The notes beneath the pieces are model-generated. The model did no database searches. It was not told the origin of the DNA and saw nothing but the letters and a program-made list of their open reading frames with translations. A stretch of 64,000 nt of DNA from assembly GCA_037138475.1 (NCBI GenBank), contig JBAXII010000005.1, positions 1 to 64,000 of the forward strand, given 5' to 3'. Source of the DNA: JAGOLU01 sp037138475. Lineage in GTDB: Bacteria > Patescibacteriota > Microgenomatia > UBA1406 > GWC2-37-13. The translations under genes and the position numbers were made by a program. Below, piece after piece: positions 8,723-16,785 of the stretch (positions are counted from its first letter, which is position 1; every line of letters begins with the position of its first letter).

Positions 8723-10122
8723 CCGCCAACGAGTCGGCGTCCCGACTCAAATGCGACGATATCAAGCGGAGTCTTGGACAGCTGTATCTTGGTACCCGCG
8801 TGTATGTTTTCAATAGCGTTGTCCTCGCAAAGAGTATATCCATTGGGGGTCACAGTGGTTCCCATACAATCGATGGGCAGGCGCTCGAGCTGTTGTGATT
8901 CGATATCGAGCGCATAGACTATGCCTGTCTTTGAGTGTGGGTATTGCCGATCCAACAAGCTGAAAATTATTTTGTTATCTTGCACGACATGGGGGCTTAT
9001 GATGTGAGAATTTAGGTCTGCATGCAAAGTTCCACTCGCTGAGGAGGTTTGATCGAGAGAAAAGAGAAGGCGTTTGGTATACGAACGAAGGTCGTATTGG
9101 AATAATTGACTATCGTATAAAATCTTTTCGTCATATCTGAGTTTGGACTCATCGATCGTATTACTGGTCACATACGCATAGCGATACTGCGAATCGAACA
9201 CTGGTGTACTATGGCCAACTGAGATGTTTTTTAATTCAACTCTAGTAGAAGAATCCATATGTCTCCGTACTAACCGATTACATGAAGCTGCCTGCTCTAC
9301 AGTAGTATTAATAAATTGTACTTCTGCAAAATTACATCTATCAATAAGATACATGTTTCGATGAACTTCATCAAAGGAGATGATATCCCCATCATATTTA
9401 TGAGTGTGAATTGTTCTCTCAATGCCGCTAGGGTTTACCGTATGGATTTCGGTATAACACTCGCTCGGACAGCTAGATTCAAATGGGAAAAGAATTTTAA
9501 AAAAGAGCAAGTTGGCATTACTGTCAAAGTGAAAGCCAGTGAGAGTAGGTGAGGAGGGGCCGGAATAGAGGGAGTCTGGTAATTTATAGACAAGTTTGAA
9601 CTGAGCAACTGATCCTTCGCTTAGATTTGCAATCTCGATCACATTCCAAGACGTGCGAAAGAAATGTATTCCGTCTGGTGAAATAAGATATCTCAGTCCA
9701 TCGACTGATGAGTTGGAATTAAGATATGGCAACTCATGATCCACCTTCGTATTCGTCAGAAAATCGATCTCAGTGAAGGTGGATGTTTTTGCGGTATGAT
9801 CGTGATGGATATAGGAGAGATAGAGATCATCGTGCAGCACCGTGGGGTTTATGAGTGAGGGAGTGGGTGTCGGAGTGGGTGGAGGGTATGTGGGATAGGG
9901 TGTCATCGTGGGAGTACTGGTGGGTGTGGCAGTAGGAAACAGTCGTGCAATGGGTGATGTGACATCAGGCAACTGCAAGTAAGTATCATCGCGTGTGACG
10001 TACCACCCAGTCAATAGATAGGAGAGGTAGATGATCAGTAACCATAAGGCGATACGGATGAGCTGCTCACTCGGACGTACAGAGCGAGCAAATATAGTTC
10101 GTATGGATGACATCAGCTTCAT
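8713..10122 (-). CDS. membrane-anchored surface protein, truncated paralogue B
   Basis: This is the second copy of the neighbouring surface-protein gene, about 469 residues from ATG 10122. It has the same N-terminal membrane span, the same TPTPTP stalk and an identical first part of the extracellular region, then a diverged middle, then the shared PIDCMGTTVT to FESGRRL segment. It ends right after that, and its last codons and stop lie in a tRNA-Pro fragment, so it lacks the C-terminal 250 or so residues of paralogue A. It may still be a functional shorter surface protein, because no internal stop interrupts it, or a decaying cassette. Upstream in-frame starts exist up to 10206. Confidence 0.72.
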   Translation of the reverse strand: MKLMSSIRTIFARSVRPSEQLIRIALWLLIIYLSYLLTGWYVTRDDTYLQLPDVTSPIARLFPTATPTSTPTMTPYPTYPPPTPTPTPSLINPTVLHDDLYLSYIHHDHTAKTSTFTEIDFLTNTKVDHELPYLNSNSSVDGLRYLISPDGIHFFRTSWNVIEIANLSEGSVAQFKLVYKLPDSLYSGPSSPTLTGFHFDSNANLLFFKILFPFESSCPSECYTEIHTVNPSGIERTIHTHKYDGDIISFDEVHRNMYLIDRCNFAEVQFINTTVEQAASCNRLVRRHMDSSTRVELKNISVGHSTPVFDSQYRYAYVTSNTIDESKLRYDEKILYDSQLFQYDLRSYTKRLLFSLDQTSSASGTLHADLNSHIISPHVVQDNKIIFSLLDRQYPHSKTGIVYALDIESQQLERLPIDCMGTTVTPNGYTLCEDNAIENIHAGTKIQLSKTPLDIVAFESGRRLVGGNP

Positions 10123-10169
10123 ATAGAAGACAATATAGCGGAGTAAGTACGTGAATACAATCATGATGT
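9673..10169 (-). repeat. 497-bp direct repeat, copy B
   Basis: Identical to 8081-8577. It covers the start and N-terminal half-kilobase of paralogue B. Confidence 0.92.
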
Positions 10170-10252
10170 TTGGATAGGCTGCTCTGTGGTATATTTGCAG
10201 AGACAATATATCGATCTTTTACTTGATACTCAATCAGTGGAGAACAAGAATG

Positions 10253-10309
10253 CGGAATGTAGTTCAGGCTCTGTCCGTAGGGCGGATGACGCCTGGAGGA
10301 TGGTAGAAC
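10253..10309 (+). pseudogene. tRNA-Pro 5' fragment and D-arm fragment
   Basis: CGGAATGTAGTTCAG (10253-10267) equals the first 15 bases of the intact tRNA-Pro at 10319. It is followed by about 31 bases that resemble 8653-8680, then GATGGTAGAAC (10299-10309), again tRNA-derived. This is a broken tRNA copy immediately upstream of the intact gene. Confidence 0.8.
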
Positions 10310-10318
10310 GGTGTGATT

Positions 10319-10391
10319 CGGAATGTAGTTCAGATGGTAGAACACACGGTTCGGGACCGTGAGGTCAGGGGTTCAAGTCCCCTCATTCCGA
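10319..10391 (+). tRNA. tRNA-Pro (anticodon CGG)
   Basis: A full cloverleaf can be drawn. The 7-bp acceptor is CGGAATG/CATTCCG. The D-stem GTTC/GAAC has a GG-containing loop, the anticodon stem CACGG/CCGTG has loop TTCGGGA giving anticodon CGG, the variable region has 5 bases, and the T-stem AGGGG/CCCCT has loop TTCAAGT. The discriminator base is A and CCA is not encoded. Partial copies of the gene lie at 10253-10309 and 8681-8722. Confidence 0.96.
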
Positions 10392-10647
10392 CTGATGAAT
10401 GTGGCCAAATGAGCCATGTGGCTGGGCTCCCCCCTCCGGGCGTAGCCCTACGAGCGGAGCCTCGTTCACGAATTCATCCCGCTTTGCGGGACGAGGGAGG
10501 GAAGCGAGAGAATCGAACTGGGGGTGTAAAGATTTGTCAGGCATGGATCCCGGGTCCCACCTCTTCGGTGGACAGGCAAGCCCGGGATGACAGACAGGGT
10601 GGGTGAAGCGAGAGAATCGAACTGGGGGTGTAAAAAATCTAGTCATT
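10392..10647. other. repeat-rich intergenic region
   Basis: No gene seen. It contains a degenerate copy of the GGGGGTGTA-type intergenic repeat (about 10420-10530). A stretch GAGAGAATCGAACTGGGGG occurs twice (about 10508 and 10608), and a GATCCCGGG/CCCGGGATG inverted pair lies in between (about 10545-10590). Open frames across it are low-complexity artefacts. Confidence 0.65.
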
Positions 10648-11208
10648 TCATTTCGACCCGCTGACCTTCGTCTCAGGATTGCGATCGGTCGTGGCTTTGC
10701 GGCGCGGTTGACCGAGGACACCTTTTTGCTTGCCCGTAGGCTCGTCGCCTCCTGCCTGCTCCTGCTGACGGCGCTCTTCTTCCTCTTTCTTTTTTTTCTG
10801 CTCTTCTTCTTGGATCGCACGCTGCTTTTCTTGCTCCTTCTTTTTATTTTCATGGATCACTTTATCAGTCTCGGACTTGTACCAGTTAAACTGCTCGCGC
10901 GCTTTTTGGAGGTCTTGTGCATCATGCTTTTCACCCAGTTTTTTCATATCCAACGGAGTACTCGACTGTTTGCCTTGTTTTTGCGCCTTTTCGGTATCGC
11001 GCATATGCTCATCTTGCGTAGCAGGCTCAGGAGCACCATAGAGCTGTCTCAGCCACTCGTTTGGATCGGCGAGTCGCTTGAGCGCGGCTACAGAGGGGTC
11101 AGATTTGTCTGATGATTTTTCAGGCTTTGATTCAAATTGAGTTTTCGCCATCTGCTGGCGTGCTGCTTTGAGTTGATCGGGGTTCAGTTTTGGAGGGCTC
11201 GTGGACAT
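10648..11208 (-). CDS. highly charged coiled-coil protein, unknown function
   Basis: The protein has 186 residues and no recognisable family. It is very rich in Lys, Glu and Gln, with a long predicted coiled coil in the C-terminal half (EEEQKKKKEEEERRQQEQ) and a basic tail (QPRRKATTDRNPETK). There is no signal peptide or membrane segment, so it is probably cytoplasmic. ATG 11208 (MSTSPPKL) is chosen over the upstream 11241. A TATACT hexamer (11219-11224, minus strand) lies 10 bases ahead of it. It is divergent from the small membrane protein at 11299, sharing a short promoter region. Confidence 0.7.
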   Translation of the reverse strand: MSTSPPKLNPDQLKAARQQMAKTQFESKPEKSSDKSDPSVAALKRLADPNEWLRQLYGAPEPATQDEHMRDTEKAQKQGKQSSTPLDMKKLGEKHDAQDLQKAREQFNWYKSETDKVIHENKKKEQEKQRAIQEEEQKKKKEEEERRQQEQAGGDEPTGKQKGVLGQPRRKATTDRNPETKVSGSK

Positions 11209-11259
11209 ATGCAGGGTCAGTATACCTAATGCCAGTGGCAAGCTTCAAGCTCGATGCGC

Positions 11260-11289
11260 TTGACAACCACAGACCAAATCAGATAGTAT
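11260..11289 (+). promoter_or_regulatory. canonical promoter of the 59-residue membrane protein
   Basis: TTGACA (11260-11265) and TAGTAT (11284-11289) are separated by 18 bases and end 9 bases before ATG 11299. This is one of few places in the window with a clear -35 box. Confidence 0.65.
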
Positions 11290-11298
11290 CAGAGTAGT

Positions 11299-11478
11299 AT
11301 GAGAAAAGTCAAAGTCAGTCTCAAAAAAACATCTCGAAAGGTAGCGGTGGCTCGATCTGGACACTATCCTCACAATCATCATCTCTACCCTGGCTATCAC
11401 AAAGACGATCTGCATTTTGCAGTATTTTTCTGCGCAGTAGGGCTCGGAGTGCTCCTGTATCTCGTCACGATGGTCTGA
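11299..11478 (+). CDS. small His-rich single-pass membrane protein
   Basis: This 59-residue product starts MRKVKVSLKKTSRKV (strongly basic). It continues with a His/Tyr-rich stretch (GHYPHNHHLYPGYHKDDLHF) and ends in one membrane span (FAVFFCAVGLGVLLYLVTM). The basic N-terminus and C-terminal span suggest a tail-anchored inner-membrane protein with the N-terminus inside. The six His residues could bind metal, which is speculation. Support for a real gene is a TTGACA-18-TAGTAT promoter just upstream and clean codon use. Its last 14 bases overlap the 3' end of the convergent acyltransferase gene. Confidence 0.65.
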   Translation: MRKVKVSLKKTSRKVAVARSGHYPHNHHLYPGYHKDDLHFAVFFCAVGLGVLLYLVTMV

Positions 11479-12448
11479 TCTGATTCATGATCCGCTGTCC
11501 TATCCATACAAGGACAAAGCTTCCTCCAAATACGAGACCCGTAAAAAGTGCTGGCGCTATATCACGCCGTGGAAAGGATACATCGAGCAACGTGAGCACT
11601 AAAATATGTGCAAAATACAGCTCATATGATATCCGACTACAGTAGTTCACGACTGAGCTCACCGATCTGGGGAGGAGTCGGGCGAGTAGGGGCGTCACCC
11701 AGATCACGCTTGCGACCACCGCGATGCTATACAGGAAGTAGTAGATATCGGGTGGATACTTGTGCGGGGTCATATGCAGGCTCATCGAGGTCGAAGATAT
11801 GGCGAGATAGAGAATATAGAACGTAGCTGCGAGGGAGAGCGCCAAAAAAAATAATTTTTTTGGCGCTCGCGTCCGGAGCTCGCCAATGATCTGAAACGTA
11901 GGAATAAATGGTATCCACAGGAGTAGCATCCACGTGCGATACGACGGGCCAATATATGCACGATTGTACAAGGCCCAGATCTCTGCGAGTGCCGTGATCA
12001 CATACACGAAGATCCACATGCGCCGATGGTTCTCATATGCATGTTGAAACCACGGTATCATACATCCGAGGATGATGAAGAGGAGCACCAGCCAGTTGTA
12101 GCTGATCCCACCTGTCACCGTGAGGTTGAGAAGGAAATCCTGCGCCGACATTGGCTTGCCCAGCGCCCACGTGAGCACGATGTAGAGGATGAGAAATATA
12201 TAGTAGGGCACAATGAGCCTGCGAATACGCTTGTATCCTACTGAGAGATAGGATTGAAGCGATAAATTTGTGATAGGTTTAAATACCGAGAGTGAGCAGT
12301 AGAGGAGGATCGGCACAACAGCCTGTCCCCAGTTTGTGACCCAGGCACTCATCGGGAGTGAGCCAAAGTATGGCGTCACATGCATGTAGATGACCTGGAG
12401 GATGCTGAGTCCACGTAACAAGTCTATTGTGTGATCCCTTTGGCGCAT
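11465..12448 (-). CDS. acyltransferase 3 family membrane protein (OafA/YrhL-like)
   Basis: Acyltransferase-3 proteins are multi-span membrane enzymes that O-acylate sugars of cell-surface glycans. The 327-residue product begins with the family motif (TIDLLRGLSILQVIYMHVTP), where the His and Arg residues are the conserved catalytic region, and has about ten hydrophobic segments. ATG 12448 (MRQRDHTID) is preferred over 12478. TATCAT on the minus strand (12457-12462) lies 8 bases upstream. It is divergent from cysS, with the two start codons only 50 bases apart. The acyl donor and acceptor are unknown. Confidence 0.85.
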   Translation of the reverse strand: MRQRDHTIDLLRGLSILQVIYMHVTPYFGSLPMSAWVTNWGQAVVPILLYCSLSVFKPITNLSLQSYLSVGYKRIRRLIVPYYIFLILYIVLTWALGKPMSAQDFLLNLTVTGGISYNWLVLLFIILGCMIPWFQHAYENHRRMWIFVYVITALAEIWALYNRAYIGPSYRTWMLLLWIPFIPTFQIIGELRTRAPKKLFFLALSLAATFYILYLAISSTSMSLHMTPHKYPPDIYYFLYSIAVVASVIWVTPLLARLLPRSVSSVVNYCSRISYELYFAHILVLTLLDVSFPRRDIAPALFTGLVFGGSFVLVWIGQRIMNQIRPS

Positions 12449-12498
12449 AGGCTCTAATGATAGCATTTTCAGCTGCACTTTTAGTACAATGCAATCAC

Positions 12499-13860
12499 AT
12501 GCATCTCTACAACACCCTCACCCGCAAAGTGGAACAGTTTACAAATCTTGCGAAGCCCGCGAGCCATGTCTCACTGTACTGCTGTGGCCCTACCGTCTAC
12601 GACTTCACCCACATCGGACACCTCCGCAAGTACACGATGGATGATGTGCTTCGCCGTGCATTGACCTATACAGGTTACGAGGTGAAGCATGTCATGAATA
12701 TCACCGATGTTGGTCACCTCGTGAGTGATGGCGATACTGGCGAAGACAAGATGGAGACAGGGGCAAAAAAATATGGTAAAACAGTTTGGGAAGTCGCACA
12801 GATGTATACAGACTTTTTCACTAGATCGATGAAGGAGATGAATGTGCTCATGCCAACAGTGGTATGCAAGGCTACAGACCATATCCCAGGCATGATCAAG
12901 ATGATCGAGCAACTGGAAAAGAATGGGTACACCTACCAGACAGGTGAGGCAGTGTATTTTGACACAAGTAAGTTCAATGAATACGAGGAACTATCTGGAC
13001 AAAAACAGGACGAGAAAAAATCTGCAGTCAGGGCCGAAGTAGTCGAAGACACGAACAAGAAAAGCCCTGCAGACTTTGCACTGTGGTTCCTCCGGGTGGG
13101 AAAATTTGCTGATCATGCGATGCACTGGGACTCCCCATGGGGCGATGGATTTCCTGGGTGGCACATCGAGTGTAGTGCGATGAGCCGAGAGTACCTGGGA
13201 GATCAGATCGACATCCACACGGGAGGCATTGACCACGTGCCTGTGCACCATACGAATGAAATCGCTCAGTCAGAAGCGGCAACCGGGAAACATCCATTTG
13301 TTAAATACTGGGTGCATCACAACTTTCTGACTGTGGAAGGCACTAAGATGAGCAAGTCACTAGGAAAATTTCTCACCATCGATGATATCGTAGAAAAAGG
13401 AGTTGACCCAATGGCACTTCGACTCCTTTTCCTCCAAACACATTATAGAAATGAGATGAACTTCACGTGGGTAGCACTCGAAGCAGCACAGACTGCATAT
13501 ACTCGCTTTATCCGTAGACTGCGAGAGGTAGGCGAAGCAGATCCTACACTCGATACCGAGTTTGCGACAGCTATAGATAATGACCTTGACACTTCAGTCG
13601 CACTCTCAGTACTCTTGAAAGTCAAAAATCCTGATCAGGCCTTCAAAATGGATAGGGTGCTCGGGCTGGGAATCCAATCAACACTCACCATAGTTGAGGA
13701 GATACCAGCAGATATCGTCGAGCTTACACAGAAGCGCTTTGTGGCAAAACAACAAAAAGACTACGCAACTGCAGACTCCATCCGAGTACAAATAGAGTCA
13801 AAAGGATACAAACTACTCGATACCAAAGAGGGGAGTAGAGCGGTGAAGGGTAGAAACTAA
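12499..13860 (+). CDS. cysS: cysteinyl-tRNA synthetase
   Basis: A class I synthetase of 453 residues. The zinc-site Cys and HIGH signature are visible early (CCGPTVYDFTHIGHLRKY, HIGH at 38-41). The second zinc cluster is WHIECSAMS with downstream HH in HHTNEIAQSE, and the KMSKS loop is KMSKSLGKFLT. The C-terminal DALR-like helical region is somewhat short. ATG 12499 begins MHLYNTLTRK, the usual family start. TACAAT (12485-12490) lies 8 bases upstream and there is no Shine-Dalgarno sequence. It stands alone and is divergent from the acyltransferase gene. Confidence 0.97.
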   Translation: MHLYNTLTRKVEQFTNLAKPASHVSLYCCGPTVYDFTHIGHLRKYTMDDVLRRALTYTGYEVKHVMNITDVGHLVSDGDTGEDKMETGAKKYGKTVWEVAQMYTDFFTRSMKEMNVLMPTVVCKATDHIPGMIKMIEQLEKNGYTYQTGEAVYFDTSKFNEYEELSGQKQDEKKSAVRAEVVEDTNKKSPADFALWFLRVGKFADHAMHWDSPWGDGFPGWHIECSAMSREYLGDQIDIHTGGIDHVPVHHTNEIAQSEAATGKHPFVKYWVHHNFLTVEGTKMSKSLGKFLTIDDIVEKGVDPMALRLLFLQTHYRNEMNFTWVALEAAQTAYTRFIRRLREVGEADPTLDTEFATAIDNDLDTSVALSVLLKVKNPDQAFKMDRVLGLGIQSTLTIVEEIPADIVELTQKRFVAKQQKDYATADSIRVQIESKGYKLLDTKEGSRAVKGRN

Positions 13861-14026
13861 TTCGCAATTTGCAATCTGCAATCTGCAATCTGCAAATGGT
13901 ATTAATTTCAATTCAAATTCGAATTGTGACTATTTGTGAATTGTAAATTGAAATTGTAGATTCCCCCGGTTGTTGCTTTCGATGTGTAGACGAGTATAAT
14001 CATCCTCTATCCTAGGACAGAGGTCT

Positions 14027-14566
14027 ATGAATACGTTTTATTTTTCACTCATCTTTCTCGCCGCTGGCACTCTTTTCACAGGGTTTGTATGGATTTTTAC
14101 TGCGCCTCACTGGCGAAGGCTGACTATGTGGCGGCCGGTTCCACTGCTTTTTTCACTCAGCAATGCGATGCATCTCCTCTCGGGTTTCCTCTTTCCCCTT
14201 CCCCTCGAGCTTGATGTGCCCATCAGGTCAATAGGGCTCACCATATTTTTAGTGGGGGTATTTGTAGCATGCTGGGCAAAATTTGCGATGGGAAAAAGCT
14301 GGGGTATGCCTGCTCAGCACGATGAAAAGACACAGTCAGCGCTCGTGACTCATGGGCCGTTTAGCTACTCACGCAACCCGATCTATGTAGGCATGATCCT
14401 CATGAACTTTGGCACTGCGATCGCGCTCAAAAGCGCCTTTATACTGCTCATATTTGTGATCTATAACTTCATATATACCCAGATCCTGATCGAAGAACAG
14501 CTACTGAAGAAAATTTTTGGTAAAAAGTACAGTGACTATCTGCGCGCAGTCCCACGGTTTGTGTAA
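14027..14566 (+). CDS. isoprenylcysteine carboxyl methyltransferase (ICMT)-family protein
   Basis: The 179-residue integral membrane protein has about five spans and the ICMT/PEMT-type SAM-binding C-terminus. This includes LVTHGPFSYSRNPIYVGM, then IEEQLLKKIFGKKYSDYL, then VPRFV. Bacterial members methylate diverse lipid or isoprenoid substrates, and the substrate here is unknown. TATAAT (13995-14000) and an AGGACAGAGG stretch just before the ATG suggest a normal leadered transcript, in contrast to many neighbours. Confidence 0.85.
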   Translation: MNTFYFSLIFLAAGTLFTGFVWIFTAPHWRRLTMWRPVPLLFSLSNAMHLLSGFLFPLPLELDVPIRSIGLTIFLVGVFVACWAKFAMGKSWGMPAQHDEKTQSALVTHGPFSYSRNPIYVGMILMNFGTAIALKSAFILLIFVIYNFIYTQILIEEQLLKKIFGKKYSDYLRAVPRFV

Positions 14567-14623
14567 GTCCCACGAAAAACCTCTGGCTCCAACTCTCAAT
14601 TATTAATTCTTAATTAATAATTT

Positions 14624-16654
14624 TTAATTACTCACCACCACTCTCGCATCCACTGCGATGAGCTGGCCATTTTTTTGGATCATCACCGGATTGAGATCGA
14701 TTTCCTGGATCCGATCTGATGCAGTCATAAGGTGTGCGACTTTTGAAAGCAGATCATAGAGCTGTGCCATATTCACCGCTTCAGCCCCTCTATATCCTGA
14801 GACGAGCGCACTCAGCTTCGAATGACTGATGACATACTGGACATAGTCCTGACTGAGTGGACATACGAATCTCACCGATTCATTGATCAAGTTCGTCATC
14901 ACGCCCCCAAGACCCATGACGATGACGGGGCCAAAGAGAGGATCTCGCTTTGCGCCGATGATGAGCTCGTACCCTGACACCTGCTCTTGGATCATCACAT
15001 GCTCAAATCCCTCGATCTGACTCATCTGCATATATGCATGCTCTGCGTCGCTGCTCGAGGTGATGCCAACGCGCACTCCGCCCACGTCGCTCTTGTGAGA
15101 TACCGAGGTCGAGGATACCTTCATCACGATCGGATAGTGGATGCCCGTCAGCTCACGATGCAAGTCAGTCGGAGTATGTACGAGCTTGATGGGAAGCATC
15201 GGGAGATCTGCCTTTTGGAGTGCAGCATAGGACTCCGCAAGGGGGAGGGTGCGTGCTAACTGGGGAGGTACATATGCATGGTGAGTACGATGCTCCATCC
15301 GGTGGGGTGCTGGTCTGAGAGCTTGCTCTGCATACATGCCTAGTGATGATATGAGCTCATCCAGATCGGTAAAAAATGGCACGCGATTTGACTCGCAAAT
15401 CTTTCTAACCGTATCCAGAGACGAAGATCCGAGAAATACGGGATAAATCGGATAGGGGAGAGTGGTAGAAAGTCCGACCAACAGCTTTGCTGTTTCTTCA
15501 AGTTGGGTGTTTGCCTGTGGGGTCACGATGATGATCGCGCCATCTATGTGTACAGCGGGATCAAGTACCGCCGCTGAAGCAAACTTTGCGGCATCTGCAT
15601 CGCCTCGTACATCCAGTGGATTTGGAATTGCAACTCCTGTGGATACCCCATCGTGTACGTATAGATGAGCGAGATGGAGGCCAGCTTTTTCGATCGCGTC
15701 AGCAGCGAGCACACCACATCCACCCGCATTGGTGATCACCCGTATCTCTGGACCTTTGGGTACTACGCGATAGCTCGCCATCTTGATGAGATGCATAAAC
15801 TCTCTGATCGAATGCGCCCTGATGGCACCACACTCGTGCACGATCGAGTCAAATATCACATCATCCCCCGCAAGACTGCCGGTATGAGATGATGCCGCCT
15901 GTGCGCCCTGGGTGCTGGCGCCCGCTTTGATGATGATCACTGGTTTGTGACGCGTAGCGTCAGAAAGGGCTTTGACGAATCGGTGACCATCATGCACATC
16001 CTCTAGGTACAACGCGATGACAGCCGTATGTTTGTCCTGCGCGAGATACTCGAGTGTGTCTGACTCATCGATGTCAGATTTATTTCCCAGGCTGAACAAA
16101 TATGAAAATCCCAGCTGTTCATCTGCGGCAAAGGTATCGATGAGGATGCTCCCGAGTGCACCGGACTGCGAGATAAACCCTACGTTGCCCTCGCTGGTGG
16201 GACCTACCAAAAAGGTAGAGTTGAGTCCTACGATCGTATTTACAAACCCAGCACAGTTGGGACCGAGGACGCGGATGCGTTTGCGCGCGAGGATCGCGCG
16301 AAGCCGATCCTCGCGCTTCTTCTGCTCATCACCATGCTCCTCCTTGAATCCTGCCGCGAGGATGACTGCATGGCTAAAGTAGTCTGTCGACCGCTCCAGC
16401 TCATCAAGGGTGACATCAGCAGGTGTGCAAAACACGGCGAGGTCAACAGGGGTGTCAAGCTTTGAGAGTGAGGTGAGTGACTCGCGGCCGAGGATGCGTC
16501 CTCCCTTGGGATTTATGAAGTACAGGTCGTGCATGTAGCCCTGGAGCAACATATTTTTGGCGACGAGGTGGCCGACTTTGTGAAAATCACTCGATACTCC
16601 CACGATCGCTACTGATTTGGGGGAGAAAAAGTGATGGAGATCAGACTGAGACAT
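14624..16654 (-). CDS. ADP-forming acetyl/acyl-CoA synthetase, fused alpha-beta
   Basis: The enzyme converts acyl-CoA, ADP and phosphate into acid, CoA and ATP. It is a substrate-level ATP source in fermentative CPR bacteria and archaea. The 676-residue protein has a CoA-binding domain first (SPKSVAIVGVSSDFHKVGH), then a succinyl-CoA-ligase-like domain with the phosphohistidine motif SSHTGSL (H257), and a C-terminal ATP-grasp domain (PIVMKVSSTSVSHKSDVGGV to EIDLNPVMI). The alpha and beta parts are in one chain. TATCCT lies 8 bases upstream of the ATG on the minus strand. It is convergent with the ICMT-like gene. The preferred acyl group cannot be read from sequence. Confidence 0.93.
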   Translation of the reverse strand: MSQSDLHHFFSPKSVAIVGVSSDFHKVGHLVAKNMLLQGYMHDLYFINPKGGRILGRESLTSLSKLDTPVDLAVFCTPADVTLDELERSTDYFSHAVILAAGFKEEHGDEQKKREDRLRAILARKRIRVLGPNCAGFVNTIVGLNSTFLVGPTSEGNVGFISQSGALGSILIDTFAADEQLGFSYLFSLGNKSDIDESDTLEYLAQDKHTAVIALYLEDVHDGHRFVKALSDATRHKPVIIIKAGASTQGAQAASSHTGSLAGDDVIFDSIVHECGAIRAHSIREFMHLIKMASYRVVPKGPEIRVITNAGGCGVLAADAIEKAGLHLAHLYVHDGVSTGVAIPNPLDVRGDADAAKFASAAVLDPAVHIDGAIIIVTPQANTQLEETAKLLVGLSTTLPYPIYPVFLGSSSLDTVRKICESNRVPFFTDLDELISSLGMYAEQALRPAPHRMEHRTHHAYVPPQLARTLPLAESYAALQKADLPMLPIKLVHTPTDLHRELTGIHYPIVMKVSSTSVSHKSDVGGVRVGITSSSDAEHAYMQMSQIEGFEHVMIQEQVSGYELIIGAKRDPLFGPVIVMGLGGVMTNLINESVRFVCPLSQDYVQYVISHSKLSALVSGYRGAEAVNMAQLYDLLSKVAHLMTASDRIQEIDLNPVMIQKNGQLIAVDARVVVSN

Positions 16655-16785
16655 ACCCAGTCAGGATAGCAGGAAAATGGAGGGGAAACAAGGATGAAAA
16701 TATTTCTCAGATGCCTCCATTCTTCGCTATTCGTTATACGTTCTTCGCTATTCGCTTTAGGCTTTGCGTTTTCAGTTCTCAACTG

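Noticed and set aside
10253..10318. A second tRNA gene next to tRNA-Pro
   Set aside because: Only a 5' acceptor/D-arm stretch and a short D-arm fragment are present. No anticodon arm or T-arm follows, so it cannot fold.
10383..10853. Long open frame on the minus strand overlapping the coiled-coil gene and intergenic repeats
   Set aside because: It translates repeat sequence and the antisense of a Lys/Glu-rich gene. No start signal and no family-like composition.
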